DNA of 64,000 bases from Chlamydiales bacterium (GTDB lineage Bacteria; Chlamydiota; Chlamydiia; Chlamydiales; JACKPQ01), in assembly GCA_024233435.1 (NCBI GenBank), contig JACKPQ010000001.1:1-64000 (forward strand). Direction: 5' to 3'. The position numbers and the translations under genes were made by a program. Below the pieces are notes generated by a model. It made no database searches. It was not told where the DNA came from and saw nothing but the letters and a program-made list of their open reading frames with translations. Shown here piece by piece: positions 9,479-17,473 of the stretch; within the stretch, counting starts at the first letter, position 1, and the number at the start of each line of letters is the position of its first letter.

Positions 9479-9748
9479 ATGCCTAGGCACGAGAGGACGG
9501 ATGAACCGCGTCCGGATACTGACGCTCCTCACACGCAATTAGGTACAAATAATGGGCGTAAAGGACCTTATCCGCAAGCGCGAGAGTTTGATGCTAGTGG
9601 CAAACCTGTTCGTGATGTAGACTTTACTGATCATGGTAGACCACACAATCATCTTGTGCCACATCAACATGAATATGGTCAAAATCCTACAGGAGGCACA
9701 CGATCCAGAGGAAAAACGATGAGACCAGTGGAAGGATGGAATTATTAG
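9479..9748 (+). CDS. Orphan polymorphic-toxin tip without Rhs core (89 aa)
   Basis: The sequence (HTQLGTNNGRKGPYPQ, AREFDASGKPVRDVDFTDHG, PHQHEYGQNPTGGT) matches the type of C-terminal tip I remember from many Rhs/polymorphic toxins; the His-rich DFTDHGRPHNH/PHQHEY stretch suggests a metal-dependent nuclease-like site. The frame is open back to 9414, before the ATG, as expected for a tip cut from a longer protein. No Rhs core precedes it. Such orphan tips act as a reservoir that can recombine into the upstream Rhs gene. Whether it is translated alone is unclear; an SD-like AGAGGTC precedes the ATG. Confidence 0.65.
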   Translation: MPRHERTDEPRPDTDAPHTQLGTNNGRKGPYPQAREFDASGKPVRDVDFTDHGRPHNHLVPHQHEYGQNPTGGTRSRGKTMRPVEGWNY

Positions 9749-10204
9749 ATGAAAAATGGCATTAGAATACATGATTCAAAAGATGTAGATAAAGTTAGTG
9801 TAGTGTCACCTACCTTATCAAGCATTCTGGACGAGATTGCTGATGGGGATGACTTCTGCTGGGCAATTTTATTTATTGATGGAGTGGCAAACCCAGATTT
9901 TGTACAAGAAGTAGCAGCTCTGAGAAAACGCTTGCCAACAGAACTTAAAGTTAATTGGTCAGACCTGAAGTCCATAGAAAAAAAATTTTTTCAAATGTAC
10001 GAGCTTACTATAATAGGTTCAAAGGATGCCAATCGACTACGTCAATATGATAGCGATAAAGATATGTATGAGTCTTGCGATGTTGTTATAGAGCTAATTG
10101 ATTGCGCATTTTGGGAAGTTTTTGCAAGAGATAGCGATCTGATTGATCGCTTATCTCAAAAATTCAAAGATACAGAGATGATCAACATTGATGACGTGAC
10201 TTAA
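9749..10204 (+). CDS. Putative immunity protein of the orphan tip (151 aa)
   Basis: The ATG follows the stop codon of the orphan tip directly with no spacer, which is tight coupling typical of toxin-immunity pairs. The protein is acidic (many Asp/Glu), about 150 residues, cytoplasmic in appearance and not of a family I can name. Position and acidity fit an inhibitor of a basic nuclease tip. Confidence 0.6.
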   Translation: MKNGIRIHDSKDVDKVSVVSPTLSSILDEIADGDDFCWAILFIDGVANPDFVQEVAALRKRLPTELKVNWSDLKSIEKKFFQMYELTIIGSKDANRLRQYDSDKDMYESCDVVIELIDCAFWEVFARDSDLIDRLSQKFKDTEMINIDDVT

Positions 10205-10205
10205 T

Positions 10206-10224
10206 GCAGCTGAGCACTTCGATC
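10206..10224 (+). repeat. Relic of the Rhs tip region behind the orphan cassette
   Basis: Nineteen bases (gcagctgagcacttcgatc) match 8386-8404 inside the Rhs tip coding region, which reads AAEHFD, with one mismatch. The match lies two bases after the stop codon of the second immunity gene. It looks like the scar of a recombination in which a later piece of the Rhs tip was displaced. Confidence 0.45.
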
Positions 10225-10445
10225 GGCTGTGTTGAAAAAATGATTTTACGCGGATTAATTGCCTAGCCGAATCTTAGATTTTCTGAAAGCGAAGCTTAAC
10301 TTTTTTGCTACATCTTCTGCCATCTCGTTCTCCTTGGAAATTGTTGATGGCTTCAACTTATCATGCTACGCTTTGCTTTCAAATATGTCTAAAAGCGACG
10401 CCTACTTATAATTTTGGGTGTCAATAAGAAGGTTAAAAGTTATTG
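10225..10445. other. Intergenic sequence with a 22-codon truncated frame
   Basis: Between the toxin locus and the biosynthetic operon. On the minus strand a 22-codon frame (10323-10255, MAEDVAKKLSFAFRK start) has a very good ribosome binding site (AAGGAGAACGAG before ATG), so it may be the surviving 5' end of a lost gene. Next to the relic above lies ggctgtgttgaaaaa, a sequence of the kind found at IS ends; no transposase is visible. Confidence 0.3.
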
Positions 10446-12062
10446 CTACTTCGCAAATGTTACTTCCAATGGAAATTTACCAGTTCCACGAGATGTGACT
10501 GTGTGCCTGATAATGTCCCTGTCAATTTTTCCGTTTGGTGATAATGGAAATTGGTCAAATTTGATTAATCTTGATGGTATTAAATCAGGAGTCAATTTTT
10601 TTTCTAAAAAATCATATAACTCATCAAAAGCGATACGCTGAGTTTCAGAAAAGCAAGCCACAATTTCTTCAGCATTTCGATTAGACTGAACGAAAGCGAT
10701 TGCGCTGAGGATGTTGGGGTGCTGGTAAAAGGCATTTTCAATCTCTCCTAAGTATACTTTTCGGTGGTTAAAGACTGTTTGCTGCTCAATTCGCCCAATA
10801 TATTCAATTTCCTGGGTGGTTATGTATCGTCCTATATCGCCTGTTTTGTATACTTTGCAATTTTGATTGCCATCAAGATTGATATATATAAATTTTTTCG
10901 ATGTTAATCTTATGTCAGCTATGTATCCTTTTGACAGCCCGACTCCTGAAATGTAAATTTCCCCTTTTTCACCAATTGGCACAGTTTGAAGCTTCTCGTC
11001 AAGAATATAGACATCCGTATTAGGAAGGGGAGAGCCTATAGAAATCTCTTGCAAGGACTTATTCTTTGGCAAGTAAATCCTAGCTAATGTAGTGCCTATA
11101 GCATATTCAGAGGGGCCATACTCATTTAGCAATTGAGTTTTTGGGGTAAGTTTTGCGTGGAGCAAAGCTACACTTTTTGGTAGTTGCTCTCCGGTTAGAC
11201 TCACGCACTGAAGGTTTACTTTATGCCCATTAGTCAAAAACTGGTAATATAACGAAGGCACACTAATCATATAATTGACATGAAACTTATCTATGAAGTG
11301 CTTTAGCTTGGGAATATTCTCACTAGGGCCAAAGCACAGCAGGCATAGACATCCCCCGCTCGCTAATGCGTAAAATGCTACCAACAAGCTTGCATCAAAG
11401 CATATACCCCCTGAAATTAGACCTCTGAACTTCTTAGGATAGTACTGTTGGCGTGAGCGGTAGATATTGCATAGGTTTTTATGGGTTACCTGAATTCCTT
11501 TTGGGCTACCCGTAGACCCAGAAGAATAGATTACATATGCAATATCATCAGGAAAAATCTTCATTAAACTTAGCCTAGAATTATAGGCATTTGCATTGCA
11601 AGCAAAGCAATGATGCTCAATATCAATATATCTAATATTCAACTCGGAAAAAATCTTTGCAAATTCATGTGATGAAAGGATCATTTTTGGTCTTGTATGA
11701 GAGATCATATATTCAATTCTATCCAACGGGTAAGTAGGGTCAATTGGGAAGTATACTGCCCCTGACTTCAATATAGCCAATAATGTAATTATCCAAAGAG
11801 CATTGCTAGGAAGGCAAAGTCCAATAAAGTCGCCCTTTTTAACACCCGAATCCCTGAGAAAACAAGACAACCTATTTGAAAGGCTATCCAGCTCAAGATA
11901 AGTGAGTTTAGTTTCCTGGCTCTCAATAGCATAACTGTTTCCTAATTTATGAACATTTCTTTTAAACATCTCTAAAAAGGGCAGCAGGGTGTTCTCTGTA
12001 TTACCATCTGCCTGTAGCATAGTAGACTCGGATGGAGTGTTTGGTAGATTTAGTTTTTTCAT
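10446..12062 (-). CDS. Free-standing NRPS-type adenylation domain (538 aa)
   Basis: It activates an amino or aryl acid as acyl-AMP. The core motifs are in order: A3 YSSGSTGSPKG (179-189), A4 FDAS (222-225, keeping the Asp that usually binds an alpha-amino group), A5 NEYGPSE (313-319), A7 YKTGDIG (405-411), A8 GRIEQQTVFNHRKVYLGEIE (423-442) and A10 PLSPNGKIDR with the catalytic Lys 512. A8 is unusual: the canonical KIRG is replaced by VFNH. No carrier, condensation or thioesterase domain is fused or encoded nearby. It is the last gene of a leftward operon, one base behind the MFS gene. Alternatives are a carrier-loading enzyme in trans or an amide ligase. Confidence 0.88.
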   Translation of the reverse strand: MKKLNLPNTPSESTMLQADGNTENTLLPFLEMFKRNVHKLGNSYAIESQETKLTYLELDSLSNRLSCFLRDSGVKKGDFIGLCLPSNALWIITLLAILKSGAVYFPIDPTYPLDRIEYMISHTRPKMILSSHEFAKIFSELNIRYIDIEHHCFACNANAYNSRLSLMKIFPDDIAYVIYSSGSTGSPKGIQVTHKNLCNIYRSRQQYYPKKFRGLISGGICFDASLLVAFYALASGGCLCLLCFGPSENIPKLKHFIDKFHVNYMISVPSLYYQFLTNGHKVNLQCVSLTGEQLPKSVALLHAKLTPKTQLLNEYGPSEYAIGTTLARIYLPKNKSLQEISIGSPLPNTDVYILDEKLQTVPIGEKGEIYISGVGLSKGYIADIRLTSKKFIYINLDGNQNCKVYKTGDIGRYITTQEIEYIGRIEQQTVFNHRKVYLGEIENAFYQHPNILSAIAFVQSNRNAEEIVACFSETQRIAFDELYDFLEKKLTPDLIPSRLIKFDQFPLSPNGKIDRDIIRHTVTSRGTGKFPLEVTFAK

Positions 12063-12063
12063 A

Positions 12064-13329
12064 TTATTCCTGAAACCGCTTATAATACTTAAAGGAAACC
12101 ATAAAGCTAAAAAATGAGAAAAACACTAAACTCGCCGTACTTAATTTTAAGGCTTGGATGCTGATTCCAGTTACCGTTCCAACCATAAATGATAGACTAT
12201 CGAACGACTCTATCAAGCCATACGTTCTTCCCTGAACATGGTGACTTCGTTCCTTAGCTAGTAAAGACATAAAGGCTGCAGAGAGAAACGCATTGCCAGC
12301 CGCATGAAAAAAATAGCAGGTTGTTATGACTAATGATCTGTCAGCTTGGCTCCAACCAAAGATAAAAATTGGTGCTAAGGAAGTTGCAGATATGAGGTAC
12401 CCCCATTTAATGACACGCTGATCTGACCATTTTTTTAAAACGAATAGCACAAATAAAACACCAAACAAAAAGCCGCACATCATTATTAACGGAAATAAAG
12501 AAGATTTATAAAAATTTAAATCCACGGCAGAAACGATGATGCTGTACATGGACACTTCCCACCAGAAATATCCCAATAAGGCTGACCTAATGCTCTTATC
12601 ACAAATATCGTCGATAAGATTTTTTTTGTCTTTTCTGGCCTGGTTAAATATTAATATTAAGGTTGCTGGCACTTTACGAAGGCAGCTGACCAAACATTTA
12701 ACCCAAGAATCGCGTTTTTCTGAGGGTTTTTGTCGACTATAGGGTGTTACATCACTTTGTGTATCTTCTACATCAAAGAAATGAAAATATACTAGTACTA
12801 ACACGGTTAGTATAAAAATCAGAGACAGGATAGCAAAAGATGTTAAGCTGAATCCCGAAATTCCATAACGGAGAAGGATAAAAGCAAGAGCGTAGATTGA
12901 GGTGGTTCCGAGAAAGTAGGGCCTGTAACGCTTCTCGTGCATGTCAGATATTGACACAAGCCCGAGGGGAATGAGGTTTCCCAAGATTGACTTAAAGATA
13001 ATAATTAAAGAGAACATCCATATTGTGAAGCAGTCGAATATAAGGGTAAATAGTCCCAGTACAAAACAGATCAAATTAGAGTATAGAGCAACATAAATGA
13101 CCTTTTTTCGAGTAAAGTGGTCGGATGCTGCCGTCTGCAGAGGCGCGAATAGGATTTGCAGAATCATGAAAAGAGGAAACCAAGCTAGTGGTGGTATTTC
13201 AGTTTGTTTATGAAATAGTGAAATAACGTAGTTTTCTGTTAGCAAGTCTACTAAGAATAGGAGAAGAACTACTACGTATAATTTTTTAGAGGCCAATTTG
13301 CTAATAGCTAGTTGCATTTTCTTATACAT
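12064..13329 (-). CDS. MFS transporter of the biosynthetic operon (421 aa)
   Basis: A polytopic membrane protein with about 12 hydrophobic segments and a charged middle loop (residues about 195-230). DHFTRKKVIYVALYSN after the second segment is the MFS motif-A region. Position in the operon between the methyltransferase and the adenylation enzyme suggests export of the product or import of its precursor. Substrate cannot be deduced. Confidence 0.8.
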   Translation of the reverse strand: MYKKMQLAISKLASKKLYVVVLLLFLVDLLTENYVISLFHKQTEIPPLAWFPLFMILQILFAPLQTAASDHFTRKKVIYVALYSNLICFVLGLFTLIFDCFTIWMFSLIIIFKSILGNLIPLGLVSISDMHEKRYRPYFLGTTSIYALAFILLRYGISGFSLTSFAILSLIFILTVLVLVYFHFFDVEDTQSDVTPYSRQKPSEKRDSWVKCLVSCLRKVPATLILIFNQARKDKKNLIDDICDKSIRSALLGYFWWEVSMYSIIVSAVDLNFYKSSLFPLIMMCGFLFGVLFVLFVLKKWSDQRVIKWGYLISATSLAPIFIFGWSQADRSLVITTCYFFHAAGNAFLSAAFMSLLAKERSHHVQGRTYGLIESFDSLSFMVGTVTGISIQALKLSTASLVFFSFFSFMVSFKYYKRFQE

Positions 13330-13459
13330 CCAAAACCCCTATGATTATCATTTCGTACAATTGCGAGCATAAGCTTAATTTTAAGCGAAAAAGAAGACAT
13401 TAAGCTTTTTGCCATGCGCAAGTTCCCCGCAATCTGCTAAAAATTCATCCCTACGTCGA

Positions 13460-14332
13460 TCATTTTCTCGCGCTGACTATAGCTGCAACGCCATAAGAGT
13501 CAAGTTCAATTTTGATATCCGTGAATCCGATATTACTCAACCTCTCGGCTATTTTATCAGCTTTTATAAAAGAATGACAAGGAAATTTTAATATGCTCTG
13601 AAGTAGAAAGCAATCAAAAAGCATGGTCTCTCGATTCATTTTATCAATTTTCCAGTCAGAGTTGGTGCTAAGAAAGGGTGGTAAGGTTAAAAAGTGGATT
13701 AATAAAACCCCTGAAGGTTTCAGAGATTTAAAGAGGCTATTATATAGCTGAGTCTGTTGCTCAAAAGTCTTGAGGTAAATATTTAATCCATAGCTAGATA
13801 TAAAGCTAAACTTGTTTTCGAAGGGCAGGGTTAAAGCATCACAACAGTAAGTTTTTATTTTGTCTTGCAGTCTATAAAAGTGTGATAATTCCAATGCTTT
13901 ATCAATTACCATTTGGTCCGAATCAACCCCAACTAATCTAAAATTGCTGATTTTGCTAAAATCAAGTTTGAAAAAATCTCGCATGAAGCCACACGGAACC
14001 GATGCCAGCACGCAGTTTTCCTTCACATGCTCTTGCTCTAGTCTAATAAGTTTTTTATAGATCTCTTGCCAGGAGGTGATGATATAAGAATCATGTCCTA
14101 GTGCCTTGAGCAATAGTTGTTTGTTATTCTTGCTAAGCTGGCGTGTTGCATCGTCACCATTAACTAAATAATCAATCCAGAAAGAACTTATGCTGCCCGT
14201 CAACAATAAGTCTTTCCCCATCGGGTACATAGACAGTTTCAATAGGCAATTACGCTTCTTATTGGGGTCCCAGCAATGGGACTTTCCTCTGTTGAGAATG
14301 GTTTTTATTTTTTGGTCTATTTCAGAACTCAT
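13460..14332 (-). CDS. Class I SAM-dependent methyltransferase (290 aa)
   Basis: The Rossmann-type core is visible: motif I ENCVLASVPCGFMRDFF (about 121-137), the acidic ribose-binding end of strand 2 LVGVDSDQMVIDKAL, motif II around CCDALTLPF, and LKPSGVLLIHFLTLP for strand 5. It has an N-terminal extension of about 110 residues. It is the second gene of the operon, 56 bases behind the ammonia-lyase gene, so it probably methylates the lyase product or the final compound. Target atom unknown. Confidence 0.75.
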   Translation of the reverse strand: MSSEIDQKIKTILNRGKSHCWDPNKKRNCLLKLSMYPMGKDLLLTGSISSFWIDYLVNGDDATRQLSKNNKQLLLKALGHDSYIITSWQEIYKKLIRLEQEHVKENCVLASVPCGFMRDFFKLDFSKISNFRLVGVDSDQMVIDKALELSHFYRLQDKIKTYCCDALTLPFENKFSFISSYGLNIYLKTFEQQTQLYNSLFKSLKPSGVLLIHFLTLPPFLSTNSDWKIDKMNRETMLFDCFLLQSILKFPCHSFIKADKIAERLSNIGFTDIKIELDSYGVAAIVSARK

Positions 14333-14388
14333 TAATGACTGTATAAATTTCTTGGGTATGAATTTTCATTTATTATGCGCTCATCATG

Positions 14389-16011
14389 CTACAGGTCAAT
14401 TCTGCCTGCTTTTTGCTCAACTTCGAGTAGAAGAGTGTCGCTTTCTAAAAGCTTTGACAAAGATTCGATATGGTCGGTTAATGGCTCGTCAATGTCTAGA
14501 AACTTAACTAGCTTTCTTACTGATTCGTAGGCTATCCTGGTACTGGATGATAAGCGGTCTGCTCCTCTGAAATCAACAGATTGTGCTGCGCAAAGTAATT
14601 CAAATGCCACGATATAACGAACATTAGTTAATATTTCATGAGCCCTTCTTGCTGCCACAAATCCCATAGAAATAATATCCTGAAAGTCTCCTGTAGTGGT
14701 CAGGGATTGTATAGACACAGGGGAGCAAAGAGATCGAATCTCGGAAGCTAGTGAGGCAGCCATGAACTGCCCTCCCATCAAACCTAGGCGTATCCCTTGA
14801 TGACTAGAGCAAAGGAAAGGGGGCAATCCATTGCTGTGAGTAGAATCCATAAACCGATCTATTCTTCTATCAGATAAGTTTGCTAGAGTCGATAGGCTGA
14901 TGCACAGTTGGTCCATTGCCATGGCGATATATTGTCCGTGGAAATGACCATTATGAAATACATCACCATGACTGGGTATCACCAAAGGATTATCACTGCT
15001 GGAATTCAATTCATTATCAATGGTGATTCTTATAGACTTTAAGTTGTCTCGAATTGGACCGAGTATTTGAGGGGTGCACCTAATAGAGTAAGCATCCTCT
15101 ATTGGTGTTTTTACGTAAATTGGGGCTTTCTTTTTTTTGTCTATGAGCTGTTGATTAAGATTGTCCTCGTCAGTCACTAGCTTGCTGTCTTTAAGGAGGT
15201 TCCATATATTTTCAGCAGAAGTCTGCTGTCCTGGATGTAATTTTTCTCTGTGGACGATGGGATTGAATGGTTTTTTGATTGCTCCGAGGCCTTCGATAGA
15301 TAGCGCTGAGACAATATCGTAATACTTTATTAGCTTAATGGCATCTTCGATCAACATTGCAGCCATGCCAGTCATTGTAGAAGTGCCATTTACTAGGCTT
15401 AAACCCTCTTTATATCCCAAAATCATAGGGGAAATCCCTGCTAAGCGAAGAGCTTCCCTACCTGGCATCACGCTTCCCTTGTATCGAGCTTTCCATTTGC
15501 CAGTTCCAACTAGCGCGACGCATGCCAAGGGGCCTAAGTCCCCGCTTGCCCCTAGAGACCCTTTTGAGGGAATACAAGGGACTACACCTTTATTAAACAT
15601 TTTTAGCAAGATATTAAAATTCTGTAATGAGATTGCAGAAACACCCCTAGCTAGAGAGTTTATCCTTGCTAACATGCTGGCTAGTACAAACCGATCGTCT
15701 AGATAATCCCCAACGTTTGTAGCAACCGCTGAAATGAGATTATTCTGTAGTTCGCTCGCATTTTCCTCAGGGACAAGCCAGTTAACCAAGCCGCCAAGGC
15801 CTGTGTTTACTCCATAGATTGTTCGATTTTCTTTGATAAGTCTTTCAAGCAGTGCACGGGAGCTGCTGAGCCTTAAGGCGGTGCCGCTATCGATGTCGAT
15901 TTGGGTTGACGTATTAATAATGTTATACACATTTTGGGTATTAATAGGGGATACTCCAATATAAAACTTACTTGATACCGATTGGCGATGATGCTGTGAA
16001 GATCGTGGCAT
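14389..16011 (-). CDS. MIO-type aromatic amino acid ammonia-lyase/aminomutase (540 aa)
   Basis: Histidase/phenylalanine ammonia-lyase superfamily. The self-forming MIO cofactor triad is Ala155-Ser156-Gly157 in SLGASGDLGPLA, and the catalytic Tyr66 sits in YGVNTGLGG. Other family signatures are GTSTMTGM, EDAYSIRCTPQILGP, NSSSDNPL, FHNGHFHGQY and TGDFQDI. Where tyrosine ammonia-lyases have His-Leu and histidases Ser-His, this protein has ISAVATNVG, as in the EncP and AdmH enzymes I remember (phenylalanine ammonia-lyase and phenylalanine 2,3-aminomutase of enterocin and andrimid synthesis). Likely product: cinnamate or beta-phenylalanine. The start at 16011 follows AAGGAAAAA; the longer frame to 16050 would begin inside the promoter. 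Confidence 0.88.
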   Translation of the reverse strand: MPRSSQHHRQSVSSKFYIGVSPINTQNVYNIINTSTQIDIDSGTALRLSSSRALLERLIKENRTIYGVNTGLGGLVNWLVPEENASELQNNLISAVATNVGDYLDDRFVLASMLARINSLARGVSAISLQNFNILLKMFNKGVVPCIPSKGSLGASGDLGPLACVALVGTGKWKARYKGSVMPGREALRLAGISPMILGYKEGLSLVNGTSTMTGMAAMLIEDAIKLIKYYDIVSALSIEGLGAIKKPFNPIVHREKLHPGQQTSAENIWNLLKDSKLVTDEDNLNQQLIDKKKKAPIYVKTPIEDAYSIRCTPQILGPIRDNLKSIRITIDNELNSSSDNPLVIPSHGDVFHNGHFHGQYIAMAMDQLCISLSTLANLSDRRIDRFMDSTHSNGLPPFLCSSHQGIRLGLMGGQFMAASLASEIRSLCSPVSIQSLTTTGDFQDIISMGFVAARRAHEILTNVRYIVAFELLCAAQSVDFRGADRLSSSTRIAYESVRKLVKFLDIDEPLTDHIESLSKLLESDTLLLEVEQKAGRIDL

Positions 16012-16040
16012 TTTTTCCTTAGCTTGGGAACTCACCTTAT

Positions 16041-16070
16041 ATGATAGCATGTTCAGTTTGAATAAATCAA
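16041..16070 (-). promoter_or_regulatory. Promoter of the ammonia-lyase operon
   Basis: On the minus strand TTGATT (16070-16065), an 18-base spacer and TATCAT (16046-16041) form a sigma70-like promoter. The transcript would begin near 16034, about 23 bases before the chosen ATG. The whole operon is short of internal gaps, so this may drive all four genes. Confidence 0.45.
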
Positions 16071-16439
16071 ATTTAATATCGTTTCTCTATGATATTATTT
16101 ATGTATAGTGAAAAATCGATTATTTTCAATTTTTATTTCAATTAATTTCATATCGACTCGTAAAATTTTTATTAACTAATGTTATAATTGTTTTGGCTTA
16201 TACTCATTGTTTTAGTTTTGTATATAAAGAAAGCATTATCTATTTTTTAGTTTACTTAAAAATAAATCGTAAATATTTTCGGTTGTGGTCATTTGGGTCC
16301 GGATAGATAGTTGCTCTTGAGAGGTGCGTTGCAAGTTGCTAATTTGTTGGGTTTTTGCGATGTAGATTAAGAGGTAAAGCTAAGGTCTAGACCTGCAATA
16401 ATTAAAAAATTTTATAAATAAATGCATGCTTATTGCGAG
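16071..16439. other. AT-rich noncoding stretch
   Basis: Very AT-rich sequence between the divergent operon promoter and the terminator of the Inc-like gene. I see no gene, tRNA or clear repeat in it. Long A/T tracts may mark the edge of the transferred operon. Confidence 0.5.
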
Positions 16440-16472
16440 CCTACTTCTGAAGCCATCGGCTTCAGAAGTAGG
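16440..16472 (-). terminator. Perfect 15-bp hairpin behind the Inc-like gene
   Basis: CCTACTTCTGAAGCC, loop ATC, GGCTTCAGAAGTAGG form a perfect 15-bp stem starting 22 bases after the stop codon of the minus-strand gene at 16494. There is no immediate U-run, so it is a stability or terminator hairpin by position. Confidence 0.6.
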
Positions 16473-16493
16473 CAGTAGCTAGGCGATGAAGAA

Positions 16494-17348
16494 TTATGAT
16501 GCTTGAGTGGAGACTATGTTGGGATGGCTGTTTTCACTTATATTAGGTGCAGATCCACACTTGGCAAGTTGGTCAGTTAAGACTTTTCGTGATGTATCGG
16601 TGCGTGCCTTCAGTTGGGCCAGCGCGTTTTCTTTGCTAGTAGTTATTTTACGAAGGGTATTCCATCGAGCTCTATCGGAATCAGGTAAGGTTTCCTCATC
16701 TAACGCTTCATCTATAAGCACCTGGATAGCTTCCCTTTGCTCCTTATGTAGATTTATTGTTTCAAGTTTTTCTAGTACGTCTAGCTGCTGCTTTAGATTT
16801 TCCCCGCCTGCGGTTGCTAGAGTGTCAATAGTGATGCCTAGAGCTCCGATTTGCTGGTCGGCTTGTTCTTTCTGTGCGGCGAGTTGGGCTTCGGCTAGTT
16901 GTTCGAGTGCGGCCTTTTCTTCGAGGTGGGTTGCTCGGTCTTCCAGTCTTTGCTTTTCTTGTACTTTTATTGCTTCGTTGAGAGTTTCAACGCATTCACT
17001 TGTTTTTTCGAAGGTGTTGATGAGACGAGAGTGTGCGTCTTTACTATGGCACTGGATGATCCAGGTTTCCCCCAACTTGAAGGCTGTGAACGCTGCGAAA
17101 AATGGGAAGATTGAGTTGGTTGGACTCCCATGGATAAACATGCCTATGCCGAAAATTAGAGATATGCCCGCCCCAATTTGCATTACTTTTGCCGCAATTA
17201 TCCACATGTAGGTGCTTGCATTATTGTATATGTCTATCAGTGTATAACAAACGGTTGTCGCTTGATTGATGAGTGTTGTGACATTTACAGTCGACAACCA
17301 GTCAGCTTGTTCGCCTGGTTTGCTTTGGTTTACTGGGATTAGGCCCAT
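16494..17348 (-). CDS. Inc-like membrane protein with coiled coil (284 aa)
   Basis: Residues about 47-95 form two closely spaced hydrophobic segments with a short turn (GIGMFIHGSPTNS between them), the bilobed hydrophobic hairpin that marks chlamydial inclusion-membrane proteins. It is followed by a long Glu/Gln/Ala-rich coiled coil (about 105-265) facing the same side. There is no signal peptide, as expected for a type III substrate. The ribosome binding site is near perfect (AGGAGGTAAAAA before ATG). A promoter-like TTGCAC-17-TTAGAT lies upstream. The Inc assignment is inferred from topology. Confidence 0.6.
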   Translation of the reverse strand: MGLIPVNQSKPGEQADWLSTVNVTTLINQATTVCYTLIDIYNNASTYMWIIAAKVMQIGAGISLIFGIGMFIHGSPTNSIFPFFAAFTAFKLGETWIIQCHSKDAHSRLINTFEKTSECVETLNEAIKVQEKQRLEDRATHLEEKAALEQLAEAQLAAQKEQADQQIGALGITIDTLATAGGENLKQQLDVLEKLETINLHKEQREAIQVLIDEALDEETLPDSDRARWNTLRKITTSKENALAQLKARTDTSRKVLTDQLAKCGSAPNISENSHPNIVSTQAS

Positions 17349-17437
17349 TTTTTACCTCCTGGGTGTTTGTTTGCACTAATCTAATTTTTAGTGGTGATTT
17401 TGTGCAAATGTTTTTTTGGAGGGGTGGTTTTTGTGTA

Positions 17438-17466
17438 TTGATAATTAAATGTTGATTTAGTTATGG
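17438..17466 (+). promoter_or_regulatory. Promoter of amn, leaderless spacing
   Basis: TTGATA (17438-17443), a 17-base spacer and TTATGG (17461-17466). The ATG at 17474 lies eight bases beyond the -10 box, so transcription would begin at or next to the start codon. No SD sequence is present. Confidence 0.4.
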
Positions 17467-17473
17467 GTTAATT

